From Bacteroidota bacterium (GTDB lineage Bacteria > Bacteroidota > Bacteroidia > B-17B0 > Aurantibacillaceae), in the NCBI GenBank assembly GCA_020403265.1, contig JADBXZ010000022.1:1-64000 (forward strand): a stretch of 64,000 nt of DNA, in the 5' to 3' direction. A program made the position numbers and the translations under genes. Below the pieces are notes generated by a model. That model did no database searches and was not told the DNA's origin. It saw only the letters and a list, made by a program, of their open reading frames with translations. Numbering within the stretch: the first letter of the stretch is position 1; each line of letters begins with the position of its first letter. This document shows positions 1-8,098 of the stretch, in pieces.

Positions 1-375
1 ATTACAAACAGGCTTCGACTCCGCTCAGCCTGACTCACTTTAGCATCGACTCTACACGTTCTGATGGTAACAGCGGTTTCGGTGTCGCTCAGTCTGACAA
101 AGTAAACGTGTCACCCTGAGCGGAGTCGAAGGGTGTATACAAAGCTTGTAGATAAGGGGATTACAAACAGGCTTCGACTCCGCTCAGCCTGACTCACTTT
201 AGCATCGACTCTACACGTTCTGATGGTAACAGCGGTTTCGGTGTCGCTCAGACAGACCAAGTAAACGTGTCACCCTGAGCGGAGTTGAAGGGTATATTCA
301 AAGACCATAGAATTACAAACAGGCTTCGACTCCGCTCCGCCTGACGTTTAGTATGCTCTAGGCTTAGCCTGACTG
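1..375. repeat. tandem intergenic repeat with REP-like inverted motifs
   Basis: Two nearly identical units (1-159 and 160-311) begin with ATTACAAACAGGCTTCGACT, and a third, partial copy starts at 312 and decays after about 345. Each full unit holds the motif CTTCGACTCCGCTCAG near its start (13-28, 172-187) and its reverse complement about 100 bases later (116-131; 275-290 with one C-to-T change), so the unit could fold back on itself. A further half-like copy, GTGTCGCTCAG, lies between them. No coding frame covers the stretch, and 376-447 is plain AT-rich DNA. The motif resembles dispersed intergenic palindromes of Bacteroidota; that is recollection, not a search. Two units of about 155 bases without spacers do not fit a CRISPR array. 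Confidence 0.85.
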
Positions 376-447
376 ATTTTTTAAATTGGATCATTATCAC
401 TAAACGAATTCAAAGTTTGAATGATATTTAATTTTAAATTTAGAAAC

Positions 448-1959
448 CTAAATCAAGGAAAGTATTTCTTCAACTATAATTCTTGTGTTGCTTAATCTCG
501 GTACTTTAAATTGCCCGCCTAATTTATTATTTTGTTTTAACCATTGATAAAAGGTGCCTTGCGGTAAGGCTTTAACTCTAGGTTGATGAATTACAAAATT
601 ATTGTAGCGTTTGGCTTCGTAATCGCTATTTAAAGTTTTTAATTCCGTATCTAGTATGTCAACAAAAAATTCAAAATTTGTGGGCGATTTTTCAAACTCA
701 ATTAACCATTCGTGCGCACCACTTTTTTCATTCATAAAAATGGGTGCAACGGTGTAATCTATAAGCGTTGCTTTTGTTTTTTCACAAGCTGTTTGAATGG
801 CTTTATCCGTGTTATGAACCATTAACTCTTCTCCAAAAACATTTAAATACTGCTTGGTTCTGCCACTAATTTTAAATCGATAGGGGTTGGTGTTCGTAAA
901 GCGAATCACATCGCCAAGCTGGTATCGCCACAAACCCGCATTTGTAGAAATCACAACGGCATAATCACAATCTTTTTTAACATCGTAAAGAGCAATGGTA
1001 TCGCCGGTGCTGTAGGATTGTTTTTGTGAATCGAACTCAATAAACTCGTAAAAAATTCCGTAGTCTAACATCAATAACATTTCATCCGAATTGGTTTCAT
1101 CCTGTATACCAAAAAAACCTTCGCTGGCGCTGTACATTTGCATGTAACTTAACTTAGGTAAATTTAAAAGTGAATCAAATTGTGAGCGGTAAGGCGAGAA
1201 ACTTACCCCTCCATGAAAATACACTTCTAAATTTGGCCAGATTTCTTTGATGCTTGATGCGTTTTTAAGTGTCAGAATTTTTTTCAATAACACCAACATC
1301 CAACTTGGCACACCGGCTAAACTTACTACATTTTCATCTTTTAAGCTTTGCGCCATTTTTTCCAATTTATCTTCCCATTCATCTAATAATGCAATTTCAA
1401 CCGCTGGGGCTCTAAAAAAATCGGCCCACATGGGTAAGTTTTGAATAATAATTGCACTTACATCTCCATAATACGAACTGTGCTTTCCATAAAAAGCCTC
1501 TTTAAAACTGCCACCTAAAGCCAGGTTTTTACCGGTGAATAGTTGCGTGTCCGGGTGGTTATTGCAGTGCAAGGCAATCATATCTCGACCCGCATTATAA
1601 TGGCAACCGTCTAAACTTTCAGGGCTAACCGGTATAAATTTACTTTTGTCTGTTGTGCCACTACTTTTAGCAAACCATTTTATTTCGCTTGGCCAAAGTA
1701 AATTCTGTTCACCTTCGCGCGTTCCGTTAATCAGTTGTTTTAAACTTTCGTAATCATTTAAAGGAACTTTGTTTTTAAAATCCTCATAACTTTTAATTGA
1801 ACTAAAGCCATGTTGTTTGCCATAGTATGTGTTGGCTGCGTCAAACATTAATTTGGTAAGCCACTCTTCCTGCACATCATTAGGATATTTGATAAACAAT
1901 TCAATTTGATGAATTCGTTTTTTCATGATCCAGCTGGCTATCGAATTAAGAATTGGCAT
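448..1959 (-). CDS. GH3 family acyl-adenylating protein
   Basis: The 503-residue product matches the GH3 (auxin-responsive promoter) family, ANL-type enzymes that adenylate a carboxylate with ATP. Visible motifs are the phosphate-binding loop KSSGTTDKSKFIP (residues about 98-110), the central YMQMYSASEGFFG segment (about 273) and the C-terminal hinge SGRTKQYLNVFGEEL (about 365). Length is normal for bacterial GH3 proteins. No signal peptide is seen, so it should be cytoplasmic. It lies 21 bases downstream of the PolX-like gene on the same strand and is probably co-transcribed with it. Plant relatives conjugate hormones to amino acids; the substrate of bacterial members is unknown and cannot be inferred here. 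Confidence 0.85.
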   Translation of the reverse strand: MPILNSIASWIMKKRIHQIELFIKYPNDVQEEWLTKLMFDAANTYYGKQHGFSSIKSYEDFKNKVPLNDYESLKQLINGTREGEQNLLWPSEIKWFAKSSGTTDKSKFIPVSPESLDGCHYNAGRDMIALHCNNHPDTQLFTGKNLALGGSFKEAFYGKHSSYYGDVSAIIIQNLPMWADFFRAPAVEIALLDEWEDKLEKMAQSLKDENVVSLAGVPSWMLVLLKKILTLKNASSIKEIWPNLEVYFHGGVSFSPYRSQFDSLLNLPKLSYMQMYSASEGFFGIQDETNSDEMLLMLDYGIFYEFIEFDSQKQSYSTGDTIALYDVKKDCDYAVVISTNAGLWRYQLGDVIRFTNTNPYRFKISGRTKQYLNVFGEELMVHNTDKAIQTACEKTKATLIDYTVAPIFMNEKSGAHEWLIEFEKSPTNFEFFVDILDTELKTLNSDYEAKRYNNFVIHQPRVKALPQGTFYQWLKQNNKLGGQFKVPRLSNTRIIVEEILSLI

Positions 1960-1980
1960 GGCTTAACTTTAGTTGGCGAG

Positions 1981-3579
1981 TTATTTGGATGAAAAGTAGG
2001 CACTTAATTCGGTAAGCGTTTTAGTGTTTAAACAATGTTCCTGAGTTAACATGCCTTTACGTGCTACACAAACGCCATAATACATATCTAACAATCCCTC
2101 GGTATGATGCGCATCCGGATTAATTGAGATCATCACTCCTTTTGATAAGCAATACGGAATCCATCTCCAATCAATATCCAAGCGATAAGGGTGAGCATTT
2201 AATTCAATACAAACGTTGTTTGCTGCACATGCATCAATAATTTTTTTGTGGTTGATGGGGTAGCCGGGTCTGCTTAATAGTAATCTTCCTGTTGGATGGC
2301 CCAATATCGTTGTGTAAGGATTTTCAATGGCTTTAATTAAGCGCTCTGTTGCACGTTCTTCTGTCATCTTAAGATTGGCGTGAACGGAGGCTACTATGAA
2401 ATCAAATTGTTTTAAGATTTCTTCCGGGTAATCTAAACTTCCGTCTCCCAAAATATCGCTTTCAATACCTTTAAAAATTTTGAACTGATTATGATACGTT
2501 TTATTTAATTCATCTATTTCCTGATGTTGTTTTAATACGTGTTCAATGCTTAGTCCATTCGCATATACAGCCGTTTTAGAGTGGTCGCATACACCAAAAT
2601 AGTCGTAGCCTTTTTGGATGCAAAAATCGGCCATTTCCTTTAAGGTGTGAACGCCGTCACTATAGGTTGTATGATTGTGCAAGGCGCCACGCAATTGATC
2701 GTATTCAATCAATACAGGTAGTGCATTATTGCGGGCTAATTCTACTTCTCCCAGTCCTTCGCGTAATTCTGGTTCAATGTATGGTAAGTCCAGCGATTCG
2801 TAAACTTCTTCTTCGCTGTAAAATGTAGTTACCGTTAAATCATTAAAACCAATTTGTTGCAGATGTTTGGCTGTGCTGGTTTTTTGAATTAGTTCATAAT
2901 AAAATTCGTCCGGTTTGCATGTCGAATAATTAATTTTTAATGGGCACAATTTTTCAAGTTCAGAATAATCGGCTGTTAAATCTCCATCCATTAAAATCTC
3001 AACCTTAGTTATAATTTCACATTTTCTGGCTAATTCTCCAACTGCTTCAATTTGAAGTTCCGGCTGTTTTTCACGTATTGCATCCAGTAGATTGTTGATG
3101 ATAAACACTATACTTGCAAAATGAAATTTATTTGAATTGGCTAATTTAAATTCAATGGCTTGTTTAACGGCTGATTGGGTTTTTTCACCAAATCCTTTTA
3201 AACTTGTTAGTCTGTTTTCATTACAGGCATAAAGTAATTCGCCGGTACTTTCAATTTCCAATTCATGCCAGAGTTGTTTTACTTTTTTTGGTCCTAGTCC
3301 TTTAATGCTCAATAAATCAATTACTCCTGCCGGCGTTTTTTCAAGTAATTCCGTTAATTCTTTACTTTGGCCTGTTTGTAAAATTTCAACAATGGTTTTG
3401 GCAATTCCTTTACCAATCCCTTCAATGGCGTTAATATCACTTTCTGTTTTTCCTTCAAAATTGTATCTGAGTTTATCTAATCTGTATGCAGCGTTACCGT
3501 AGGCTTTCACCTTAAATGCATTGCCGTCGTGTAAATCCAATAATTTCCCTGTTAATTCAAGTGCTTCAATAATGTCCAT
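1981..3579 (-). CDS. PolX-type HhH/PHP protein, polymerase site degenerate
   Basis: The 532-residue protein has the bacterial PolX architecture: an N-terminal pol-beta-like helix-hairpin-helix region (residues 1-140, with GIGKGIAKTIVEIL and KGLGPKKVKQLW), a palm/fingers region (about 150-290) and a C-terminal PHP phosphoesterase domain (about 295-532). The PHP metal ligands look intact: LHNHTTYSDG, GVCDHS, KGIESD, VASVHA, ILGHPTGR, ELNAHP and NPDAHH. In the palm, where active family members have G-S-x-R-R...D-x-D, this protein reads VGELARKCEIITKVEIL, so the catalytic aspartates are absent. It is therefore probably a PHP nuclease rather than a polymerase. Its promoter (3595-3625) is one of the clearest in the window. 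Confidence 0.85.
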   Translation of the reverse strand: MDIIEALELTGKLLDLHDGNAFKVKAYGNAAYRLDKLRYNFEGKTESDINAIEGIGKGIAKTIVEILQTGQSKELTELLEKTPAGVIDLLSIKGLGPKKVKQLWHELEIESTGELLYACNENRLTSLKGFGEKTQSAVKQAIEFKLANSNKFHFASIVFIINNLLDAIREKQPELQIEAVGELARKCEIITKVEILMDGDLTADYSELEKLCPLKINYSTCKPDEFYYELIQKTSTAKHLQQIGFNDLTVTTFYSEEEVYESLDLPYIEPELREGLGEVELARNNALPVLIEYDQLRGALHNHTTYSDGVHTLKEMADFCIQKGYDYFGVCDHSKTAVYANGLSIEHVLKQHQEIDELNKTYHNQFKIFKGIESDILGDGSLDYPEEILKQFDFIVASVHANLKMTEERATERLIKAIENPYTTILGHPTGRLLLSRPGYPINHKKIIDACAANNVCIELNAHPYRLDIDWRWIPYCLSKGVMISINPDAHHTEGLLDMYYGVCVARKGMLTQEHCLNTKTLTELSAYFSSK

Positions 3580-3594
3580 CTCAACAAATTTAGA

Positions 3595-3625
3595 GTAATA
3601 AATACTGGTGCCAAATTATTTTTTT
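3595..3625 (-). promoter_or_regulatory. promoter of the PolX-like gene
   Basis: Read on the minus strand, TTTG (3625-3622) is followed after exactly 19 bases by TAAATTTG (3602-3595). This is the Bacteroidota primary sigma pattern TTTG-N19-TAnnTTTG. The start codon lies 15 bases beyond the -7 box, so the mRNA would have almost no 5' leader. Confidence 0.7.
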
Positions 3626-3662
3626 TAATTTTTATAATTAATGAATTTAATCAATAAAAAAT

Positions 3663-3693
3663 TTTAGGATTTGCTTTGAATTTGCTAATTTCG
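3663..3693 (+). promoter_or_regulatory. candidate thrS promoter
   Basis: TAATTTCG at 3686-3693 matches TAnnTTTG except for one base, and TTTA at 3663-3666 sits 19 bases upstream as a weak -33 element. Transcription would start near 3700, giving a leader of about 34 nt made up mostly of the hairpin at 3709-3725. The match is imperfect. Confidence 0.4.
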
Positions 3694-3708
3694 TAAGCCT
3701 AAAACAAA

Positions 3709-3725
3709 CCTACGTTGTAAGTAGG
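3709..3725 (+). promoter_or_regulatory. thrS leader hairpin mimicking tRNA-Thr(UGU) anticodon arm
   Basis: CCTAC (3709-3713) pairs perfectly with GTAGG (3721-3725) around a seven-base loop, GTTGTAA. Numbered as an anticodon arm, the loop has U at 33, UGU at 34-36 and A at 37 and 38. UGU is the anticodon that reads the threonine codon ACA. The hairpin ends eight bases before the thrS ATG. In Escherichia coli, ThrRS represses its own mRNA by binding leader hairpins that imitate the tRNA-Thr anticodon arm; the same mechanism is inferred here from sequence only. Confidence 0.65.
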
Positions 3726-3733
3726 AAAACATT

Positions 3734-5674
3734 ATGATTAAAATTACATTACCCGATGGTTCTGTCCGTGAATACGAAAAAGGAACTACCTCTCACCAAA
3801 TCGCATTAAGCATTAGCGAAGGTTTAGCAAGAAACGTGTTAGCAGCAAAAGTAAACGGTCAGGTATGGGACTCCTCCCGACCAATTATTCAAGATGCTGC
3901 ATTGCAGTTATTAACCTGGAATGATAACGAAGGCAAAGAAACATTTTGGCACAGTACAGCCCATTTAATGGCCGAGGCACTTGAAGCCTTGTATCCCGGC
4001 AGCAAATTTGCGATTGGCCCTCCTGTGGAAAACGGCTTTTATTACGACATTGATTTTGGCGATAAAACATTTTCAATTGACGAGGTTGAAAAAGTAGAGA
4101 AAAAAATGATGGAGCTTGCGGCATCCAAGAGTGAGTATATGCGTAAAGAAGTTAGCAAAGCGGATGCCATTAAATATTTTACAGAAAAAAACGATCCTTA
4201 TAAATTGGAGTTAATTGATGGTTTGCAAGATGGCAGCATCACCTTTTACACTCAAGGTAACTTTACCGATTTATGTCGCGGACCACACATTCCCAATACC
4301 GGCCATATTAAAGCTGTTAAGCTTTTAAGAGTAGCCGGCGCTTATTGGCGAGGAGATGAGAAAAACAAACAGTTAACACGTATTTATGGGATTTCGTTTC
4401 CAAAGGATAAAGAGTTAAAAGATTATTTGATTTTATTAGAGGAAGCTAAAAAACGCGATCACCGTAAACTCGGTAAAGAATTGGAACTTTTTACTTTCAG
4501 TGAAAAAGTAGGGATGGGCTTACCTTTATGGTTGCCAAAAGGGGCAGCACTGCGTGATAAATTAGAGCAGTTTATGCGTAAGGCTCAGCAAAAAGCTGGT
4601 TATCTGCCTGTTGTTACACCGCATATTGCACAAAAAGAATTGTATGTGTGCAGCGGTCATTATGAAAAGTATGGCGCCGATTCGTTTCAGCCAATCAAAA
4701 CACCGCACGAAGGGGAGGAGTTTTACTTGAAACCAATGAACTGCCCGCACCACTGCGAAATTTATAAAGCATCACCTAAATCGTATAAAGATTTACCTGT
4801 GCGCTTGGCAGAGTTTGGTACTGTTTACCGCTACGAGCAACATGGCGAATTGCATGGTTTAACGCGTGTTAGAGGCTTTACTCAAGATGATGCGCATTTA
4901 TTTTGCAGGCCCGACCAGGTGAAGGAAGAGTTTTGTAAAGTGATTGATCTGGTACTTTATGTTTTTAATGCTTTGGGCTTTAAAGACTATACAGCGCAAA
5001 TTAGTCTACGTGATCCTGAAAATAAATCAAAATACATTGGTACCGACGAAAACTGGCAGATTGCTGAAAATGCGATTATTGAAAGTGCTCAGGAAAAAGG
5101 ATTAAAAACTGTAACCGAATTGGGTGAAGCAGCGTTTTATGGCCCTAAATTGGATTTTATGGTTAAAGATGCATTAGGAAGGAAGTGGCAGTTAGGTACC
5201 ATTCAGGTAGATTATAATTTACCCGAGCGTTTTCAGTTAGAGTACACCGGAAGTGATAACCAAAAGCACCGCCCGGTAATGATTCACCGCGCACCTTTTG
5301 GAAGCTTAGAACGCTTTATTGCAGTATTAATTGAGCATTGTGGCGGGAATTTTCCACTATGGTTAACGCCTGAACAGTATGCCATTTTGCCTATTAGCGA
5401 AAAGTACAACGATTATGCCATTAAATTAAGAGAAGAGTTGGCACAGCACGATATTCGCGGTTTTGTGGATGATCGCAATGAAAAAATCGGTAAAAAAATC
5501 CGCGATAATGAAGTTAAAAAAATACCGCTGATGTTAGTCGTTGGTGAAAAAGAAGAGGCTGAAAATAAAGTTGCCGTTCGCCAACACGGAAAAGGCGATG
5601 TGGGTGTGTTTGGTATTGATGAATTTATTAAATTTGTCAACGAAACCATACAAAATGATTTCAAAAACAATTAA
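3734..5674 (+). CDS. thrS: threonyl-tRNA synthetase
   Basis: ThrRS charges tRNA-Thr with threonine in the cytoplasm. The 646-residue protein shows the full family layout: TGS domain (residues 1-62, [10 protein letters not shown]), editing domain with [11 protein letters not shown] (about 73) and [12 protein letters not shown] (about 180), class II catalytic core, and C-terminal anticodon-binding domain (about 545-646). Zinc ligands are visible in [17 protein letters not shown] and MIHRAPFGS. The ATG is preceded by AAAACATT with no Shine-Dalgarno sequence, as usual in this phylum, and by the anticodon-arm-like hairpin at 3709-3725. infC follows after 30 bases, so the two are probably co-transcribed. 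Confidence 0.97.
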   Translation: MIKITLPDGSVREYEKGTTSHQIALSISEGLARNVLAAKVNGQVWDSSRPIIQDAALQLLTWNDNEGKETFWHSTAHLMAEALEALYPGSKFAIGPPVENGFYYDIDFGDKTFSIDEVEKVEKKMMELAASKSEYMRKEVSKADAIKYFTEKNDPYKLELIDGLQDGSITFYTQGNFTDLCRGPHIPNTGHIKAVKLLRVAGAYWRGDEKNKQLTRIYGISFPKDKELKDYLILLEEAKKRDHRKLGKELELFTFSEKVGMGLPLWLPKGAALRDKLEQFMRKAQQKAGYLPVVTPHIAQKELYVCSGHYEKYGADSFQPIKTPHEGEEFYLKPMNCPHHCEIYKASPKSYKDLPVRLAEFGTVYRYEQHGELHGLTRVRGFTQDDAHLFCRPDQVKEEFCKVIDLVLYVFNALGFKDYTAQISLRDPENKSKYIGTDENWQIAENAIIESAQEKGLKTVTELGEAAFYGPKLDFMVKDALGRKWQLGTIQVDYNLPERFQLEYTGSDNQKHRPVMIHRAPFGSLERFIAVLIEHCGGNFPLWLTPEQYAILPISEKYNDYAIKLREELAQHDIRGFVDDRNEKIGKKIRDNEVKKIPLMLVVGEKEEAENKVAVRQHGKGDVGVFGIDEFIKFVNETIQNDFKNN

Positions 5675-5694
5675 TTAATTACAAACTTAAAAAC

Positions 5695-5707
5695 GGAGGT
5701 CACTATC
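5695..5707 (+). promoter_or_regulatory. strong Shine-Dalgarno and ATC start of infC
   Basis: GGAGGT (5695-5700) lies five bases (counted from the last G of GGAGG) before ATC (5705-5707), which is in frame with infC. No ATG, GTG or TTG gives the conserved N-terminus. Shine-Dalgarno sequences are generally rare in Bacteroidota, so this one stands out and fixes the start. Confidence 0.75.
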
Positions 5708-6361
5708 AATCACTTCAAAAAACCGTTCAACGGTCCTAAACCAAACAACACGAACACCAACACCGGTCCTGTAAAACCTGGTGAAGAAAAACCTGTATTT
5801 AAACAACCCAAAGGCTTAAAGGCCGGCTTCAGACGCCCTGGCGTTAAAGAAGAACAACACCGTATTAATGATCGTATTTTTGCGAAGCAAGTGCGCGTGG
5901 TTGGTGAAGGCATTGAACCGGGTGTTTATTCAGTGTCGAAGGCCCTGGAAATGGCTCGTGAGCAAGGCTTGGATTTAGTTGAGATTGCACCGAACGTTGA
6001 TCCGCCTGTTTGTAAAATTGTTGATTATGGAAAGTTTTTATACGAGCAAAAGAAAAAAGCCAAAGAGGTAAAAGCTAAAGCAAGTAAGGTAGTTATTAAA
6101 GATATTCGATTCGGTCCTCATACAGATGATCATGATTTTAATTTCAAGAAAAATCATGCCATGAAATTTTTACAGGAAGGATGTAAGGTTAAAGCCTTTG
6201 TATTTTTTAGAGGCCGCGAAATTGTGTTTAAAGAGCAAGGTGAGATTTTGTTATTGCGTTTTGCCAGTGAATTAGAGGAGTATGGTAAGGCGGAGCAATT
6301 ACCTGTTTTAGAGGGTAAGAAAATGCAAATGGTTTTAGCACCAAGAAAACCTAAAGGGTAA
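5705..6361 (+). CDS. infC: translation initiation factor IF-3 (ATC start)
   Basis: IF-3 binds the 30S subunit and checks start codon and initiator tRNA. From ATC at 5705 the product is 218 residues: a basic, Asn/Pro-rich extension (1-50), the N-domain beginning [17 protein letters not shown] (about 53), and the C-domain with [17 protein letters not shown] (about 135). The ATG at 5891 would remove the first strand of the N-domain and most of RIND...QV, so it is rejected. IF-3 genes commonly start at AUU or another rare codon, which lets IF-3 repress its own synthesis; ATC fits that pattern. rpmI and rplT, usual downstream neighbours, are not present; a minus-strand gene ends 48 bases on. Confidence 0.93.
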   Translation: MNHFKKPFNGPKPNNTNTNTGPVKPGEEKPVFKQPKGLKAGFRRPGVKEEQHRINDRIFAKQVRVVGEGIEPGVYSVSKALEMAREQGLDLVEIAPNVDPPVCKIVDYGKFLYEQKKKAKEVKAKASKVVIKDIRFGPHTDDHDFNFKKNHAMKFLQEGCKVKAFVFFRGREIVFKEQGEILLLRFASELEEYGKAEQLPVLEGKKMQMVLAPRKPKG

Positions 6362-6409
6362 TTTTGGCGTTAGAATTTAAACGCTTACAATTCAAACTCA
6401 TTACTTAAC

Positions 6410-7969
6410 TTATTCTATGATTAATTTTTGGGTGAAGGTTTTTAAATCTTCATCGGTTAATTTAATGAAGTAAATGCCTGTGGGTAAATTGACTAAAGGC
6501 AGTTGGGCGGTGCCGTTGTAAAATTGAATTTGTTGCTCATAACATAGTTGCCCCAAATTATTACTAATTTGAATTTGCGCTGTTTTATTGGCAAATAAAG
6601 GACTACTTAAATTAACTATTTGATTAGCAGGTTGAGGGTAAATGTTTACGTCAGCTGCCTGGTAATTGTTTTCTCTGATCCCAACTGTCGCACAGTAAAA
6701 AGCAGAGGTATCGCAACCGGTGCTATCGTATTTGACAAAGAATGCTGGTCGGGGAGCATTGTTTTTAATTTTATCCAAGGGAACGATTAATCCTCCATCT
6801 TGTGTTAAATTACCTCCGAGCGCACCAACGCCATATTCCCAATTAGAATTTAGAAAGTAGCTATAGTATCTTTTTTTAATAATTTCGGCATTTGGATTAA
6901 GTTTTAAAACCTGCACCATATAATTGATTAGTACGTTTTGTGCTTGGGAGGTGTCAATGATTCCAATCACCTTCAAGTTTTGTTCTTGATCTAAACTAAT
7001 AGATACAAATGCAGCCGAAGTATTCACTTCGCCAACTTCTTTATCATAAATTTGTGTTAAGCTATTACCGGTTATTTTAAATTTAGTTATAAATCCAACT
7101 GATTTTGGATTAAGACCATCATAATACTTTACCTTATAACCAAAAATGTAATAGTTATTTAAGTTATCTTTTAGGATCCCTGAACTACTGTTGTCAAGCT
7201 GGTAAGTGGCGGGCAAGCTATGTAATTGGTTGCCTAGACTGTCAAATAAAATAACAAATTTACTGTCATGCTGTGTGCCGAATGAATTAATTTTAAAAAC
7301 TGAGCCAGTAACGATTATGTGCTTTGTTACAGAATCTTGAATCACATCACGGCCTTCATAATAATTGGGAGAAGGCCCGTTGACAGTCTTTCGCCACAAT
7401 TCATTTCCATTTGAGTCTGTTTTAATTAAAAGTAACTTACTGTTAAAACTGGCATCTCTTATTTTACCAACAAGTAAAAAACCATCATCTATAGATTTAT
7501 TGCATTGGAATAAATTAATATCATGGTTAAGCGTAAGAAATTTTTTTTTCCATATAGTGTCCCCATTTTGATTAAGCTTAAGAAAAACACCAAAGTAATT
7601 GGATTGGGTAACACTTTTAGCATATTGAGCAAAGTAGATGTAATTTCCAATTTTTTTACCATAATTTCTTACCCATGTAAAATCATCATTATAACTATTG
7701 GCCGTATCACCAACTTGTTTTATTGTGTATGTATTGGCAAGGCTATTGTAGTTTATAAAATCCAATTTTGTTACTGTAAATCCATTTTCATTAACCTGTG
7801 TTTTGCTTATTATTAAATAATTATTAGGTGTAGTTTCAAAGGCGGCTATTGCCTTTGAACCATAGGAGCCAGGCACATCAATACGTTTTCTGAATCCACC
7901 TTGCCCAATTAACTTAAAAACACACAAAGTATACAACAAAAGAATTAATATGGTTTTTAATCTAAGCAT
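6410..7969 (-). CDS. secreted protein with type A T9SS sorting domain
   Basis: The 519-residue protein begins with a signal peptide (residues 1-22, ending KLIGQ) and ends with a type IX secretion C-terminal domain (about 440-519) containing NIYPQPANQIVNL, QISNNLGQ and LPTGIYFIKL. The middle holds repeated W-K-K/D-S-N-G-type strands such as LIKTDSNGNELWRKT, typical of secreted beta-propeller-like proteins of this phylum. It should cross the outer membrane through the type IX system and be attached or released at the surface. Its function is not known. It lies downstream of porQ on the same strand with a 129-base gap, so it may have its own promoter. Confidence 0.8.
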   Translation of the reverse strand: MLRLKTILILLLYTLCVFKLIGQGGFRKRIDVPGSYGSKAIAAFETTPNNYLIISKTQVNENGFTVTKLDFINYNSLANTYTIKQVGDTANSYNDDFTWVRNYGKKIGNYIYFAQYAKSVTQSNYFGVFLKLNQNGDTIWKKKFLTLNHDINLFQCNKSIDDGFLLVGKIRDASFNSKLLLIKTDSNGNELWRKTVNGPSPNYYEGRDVIQDSVTKHIIVTGSVFKINSFGTQHDSKFVILFDSLGNQLHSLPATYQLDNSSSGILKDNLNNYYIFGYKVKYYDGLNPKSVGFITKFKITGNSLTQIYDKEVGEVNTSAAFVSISLDQEQNLKVIGIIDTSQAQNVLINYMVQVLKLNPNAEIIKKRYYSYFLNSNWEYGVGALGGNLTQDGGLIVPLDKIKNNAPRPAFFVKYDSTGCDTSAFYCATVGIRENNYQAADVNIYPQPANQIVNLSSPLFANKTAQIQISNNLGQLCYEQQIQFYNGTAQLPLVNLPTGIYFIKLTDEDLKTFTQKLIIE

Positions 7970-8098
7970 TAGTCTAACTAAAATACAACAATTAATTATC
8001 TTCTACAAATTTGCTTTGAAAAACAAAATTATTGCCACTTTATGCATAAAATAAATATAAGCCCTCCTTAAAAGAACTTATACAAAACTCCGATACAT

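Noticed and set aside
1-311. CRISPR array
   Set aside because: The units are about 155 bases, nearly identical throughout and not separated by unique spacers.
3663-3693. A strong promoter for thrS
   Set aside because: Both boxes deviate from consensus, so it is listed only as a candidate with low confidence.
3709-3725. Part of a tRNA gene or a T-box riboswitch in front of thrS
   Set aside because: There is no acceptor stem, D arm or T arm around the hairpin, and no T-box bulge sequence or terminator; the leader is too short for either.
6367-6384. Terminator after infC (GCGTT/AACGC)
   Set aside because: The stem is only five pairs with an eight-base loop and there is no T tract.
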